Origin: Syntrophobacterales bacterium
GTDB lineage: Bacteria; Desulfobacterota; Desulfobaccia; Desulfobaccales; 0-14-0-80-60-11
DNA: 7,032 nucleotides
Direction: 5' to 3'
Assembly (NCBI GenBank): GCA_020052215.1
Contig: JAGVPN010000329.1
Span: forward strand, 1 to 7,032
Under the pieces are notes generated by a model. That model did not search any database. It had not been told where the DNA came from and saw nothing but the letters and a program-made list of their open reading frames with translations. This document shows, one piece after another, positions 6,558-7,032 of the stretch. Position numbers and translations under genes: made by a program. Numbering within the stretch: the stretch's first letter is position 1; each line of letters starts with the position of its first letter.

Positions 6558-7032
6558 CTATCTGACGATCTCCGTGCCGATGCCGGTGTCGGTAAAAATC
6601 TCCAGGAGCACCGCGTGGAGGGCGCGGCCGTCCAGGATGTGGGCCTTGGCCACGCCTTCGTCCAGGGCCTCCAGGCAGCACTTGATCTTGGGGATCATAC
6701 CGCCTACGGCGACCCCCTCCTCCATCAGGGCGATGGCCTGGCGGCGGGTGAGACTGGAAATCAGGCGCTGGTCCCGGTCCAGGACCCCCGGCACGTCGGT
6801 GAGCAGAATGAGCTTGGCCGCGCCCAAGGCCGCGGCCACCGCCCCGGCCACCAGGTCGGCGTTGATATTGTAGGTTTCGCCGGCCTCTCCCACCCCCACC
6901 GGGGCGATCACCGGGATGAAGTGCTGGGCTTGCAGGGTGCGGATGAGGTGCGTGTTCACCGCGGTCACTTCCCCCACCAGGCCGATGTCGATGATCTCCG
7001 GGGGCTCGTCCTCCCGGGGGCGGTAGAACTCC
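6558..7032 (-). CDS. argB: Acetylglutamate kinase, C-terminal 157 residues (5' end outside window)
   Basis: Acetylglutamate kinase phosphorylates N-acetylglutamate with ATP, the second step and often the arginine-regulated step of the pathway; it is a cytoplasmic amino-acid kinase. The frame is open from the window edge (first full codon at 7031) to TAG at 6558. Of about 295 residues in the family, the last 157 are seen. IDIGLVGEV is the opening conserved block, followed by YNINAD (the N-acetylglutamate-binding loop), [10 protein letters not shown] (nucleotide-binding), GGMIPK with the conserved Lys, and [24 protein letters not shown] at the C-terminus. The N-terminal Gly-rich loop and the N-terminal helix that marks arginine-inhibited hexamers lie outside the window, so feedback control cannot be judged. 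It is the upstream neighbour of argD on the same strand. Confidence 0.97.
   Translation of the reverse strand, partial: EFYRPREDEPPEIIDIGLVGEVTAVNTHLIRTLQAQHFIPVIAPVGVGEAGETYNINADLVAGAVAAALGAAKLILLTDVPGVLDRDQRLISSLTRRQAIALMEEGVAVGGMIPKIKCCLEALDEGVAKAHILDGRALHAVLLEIFTDTGIGTEIVR

Overview
The window is a stretch of an arginine biosynthesis cluster. All credible genes lie on the minus strand, so transcription runs from the right end to the left end: argB (5' part cut off by the window edge), argD, argF, two tandem secreted Cys-rich paralogues, argG, a very small zinc-ribbon ORF, a secreted protein of unknown function, and argH (3' part cut off by the left edge). The five arg genes cover N-acetylglutamate phosphorylation, N-acetylornithine transamination, and the three steps from ornithine to arginine. 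argC and argJ (or argE/argA) are not in the window.

The base composition is GC-rich, and several families of short palindromic repeats fill the intergenic spaces (C-run/G-run hairpins of the type AATCCCCC..CCCCCTTT/AAAGGGGG, GGTGCGT-N3-ACGCACC, CACAGGCT/AGCCTGTG and TGGTTCCC/GGGAACCA). Together with the argBDFGH order, this suggests a repeat-rich bacterium of the former Deltaproteobacteria (Desulfobacterota, for example a syntrophic or sulfate-reducing lineage). That placement is an inference from style, not from a marker gene.

Region by region (plus coordinates): 1-807 argH N-terminal part; 808-1039 a spacer with a large double-hairpin repeat; 1040-1687 a secreted protein with a pattern resembling DUF3108-like/TapB-type envelope proteins; 1688-1930 a spacer with a second double-hairpin repeat in mirrored arrangement; 1931-2089 a 52-residue CxxC/CxxC ORF directly behind argG; 2107-3309 argG; 3367-3729 and 3858-4223 the two secreted Cys-rich paralogues; 4224-4377 a spacer with three hairpins; 4378-5286 argF, overlapping argD by 4 bases; 5283-6476 argD; 6477-6557 a spacer with a hairpin and a 9-bp direct repeat; 6558-7032 argB C-terminal part.

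The arg genes look ordinary and intact as far as seen. The unusual content is accessory: two of the arg-arg junctions (argF/argG and argG/argH) have been filled with small exported or Zn-ribbon proteins and mobile-looking hairpin repeats. Nothing here is a clear new defence or mobile system. The points most worth a second look are the paralogous exported Cys-rich pair, in which one copy has lost a Cys of its C-terminal ribbon, the short zinc-ribbon ORF behind argG, and the repeat pairs bracketing the hypothetical gene.
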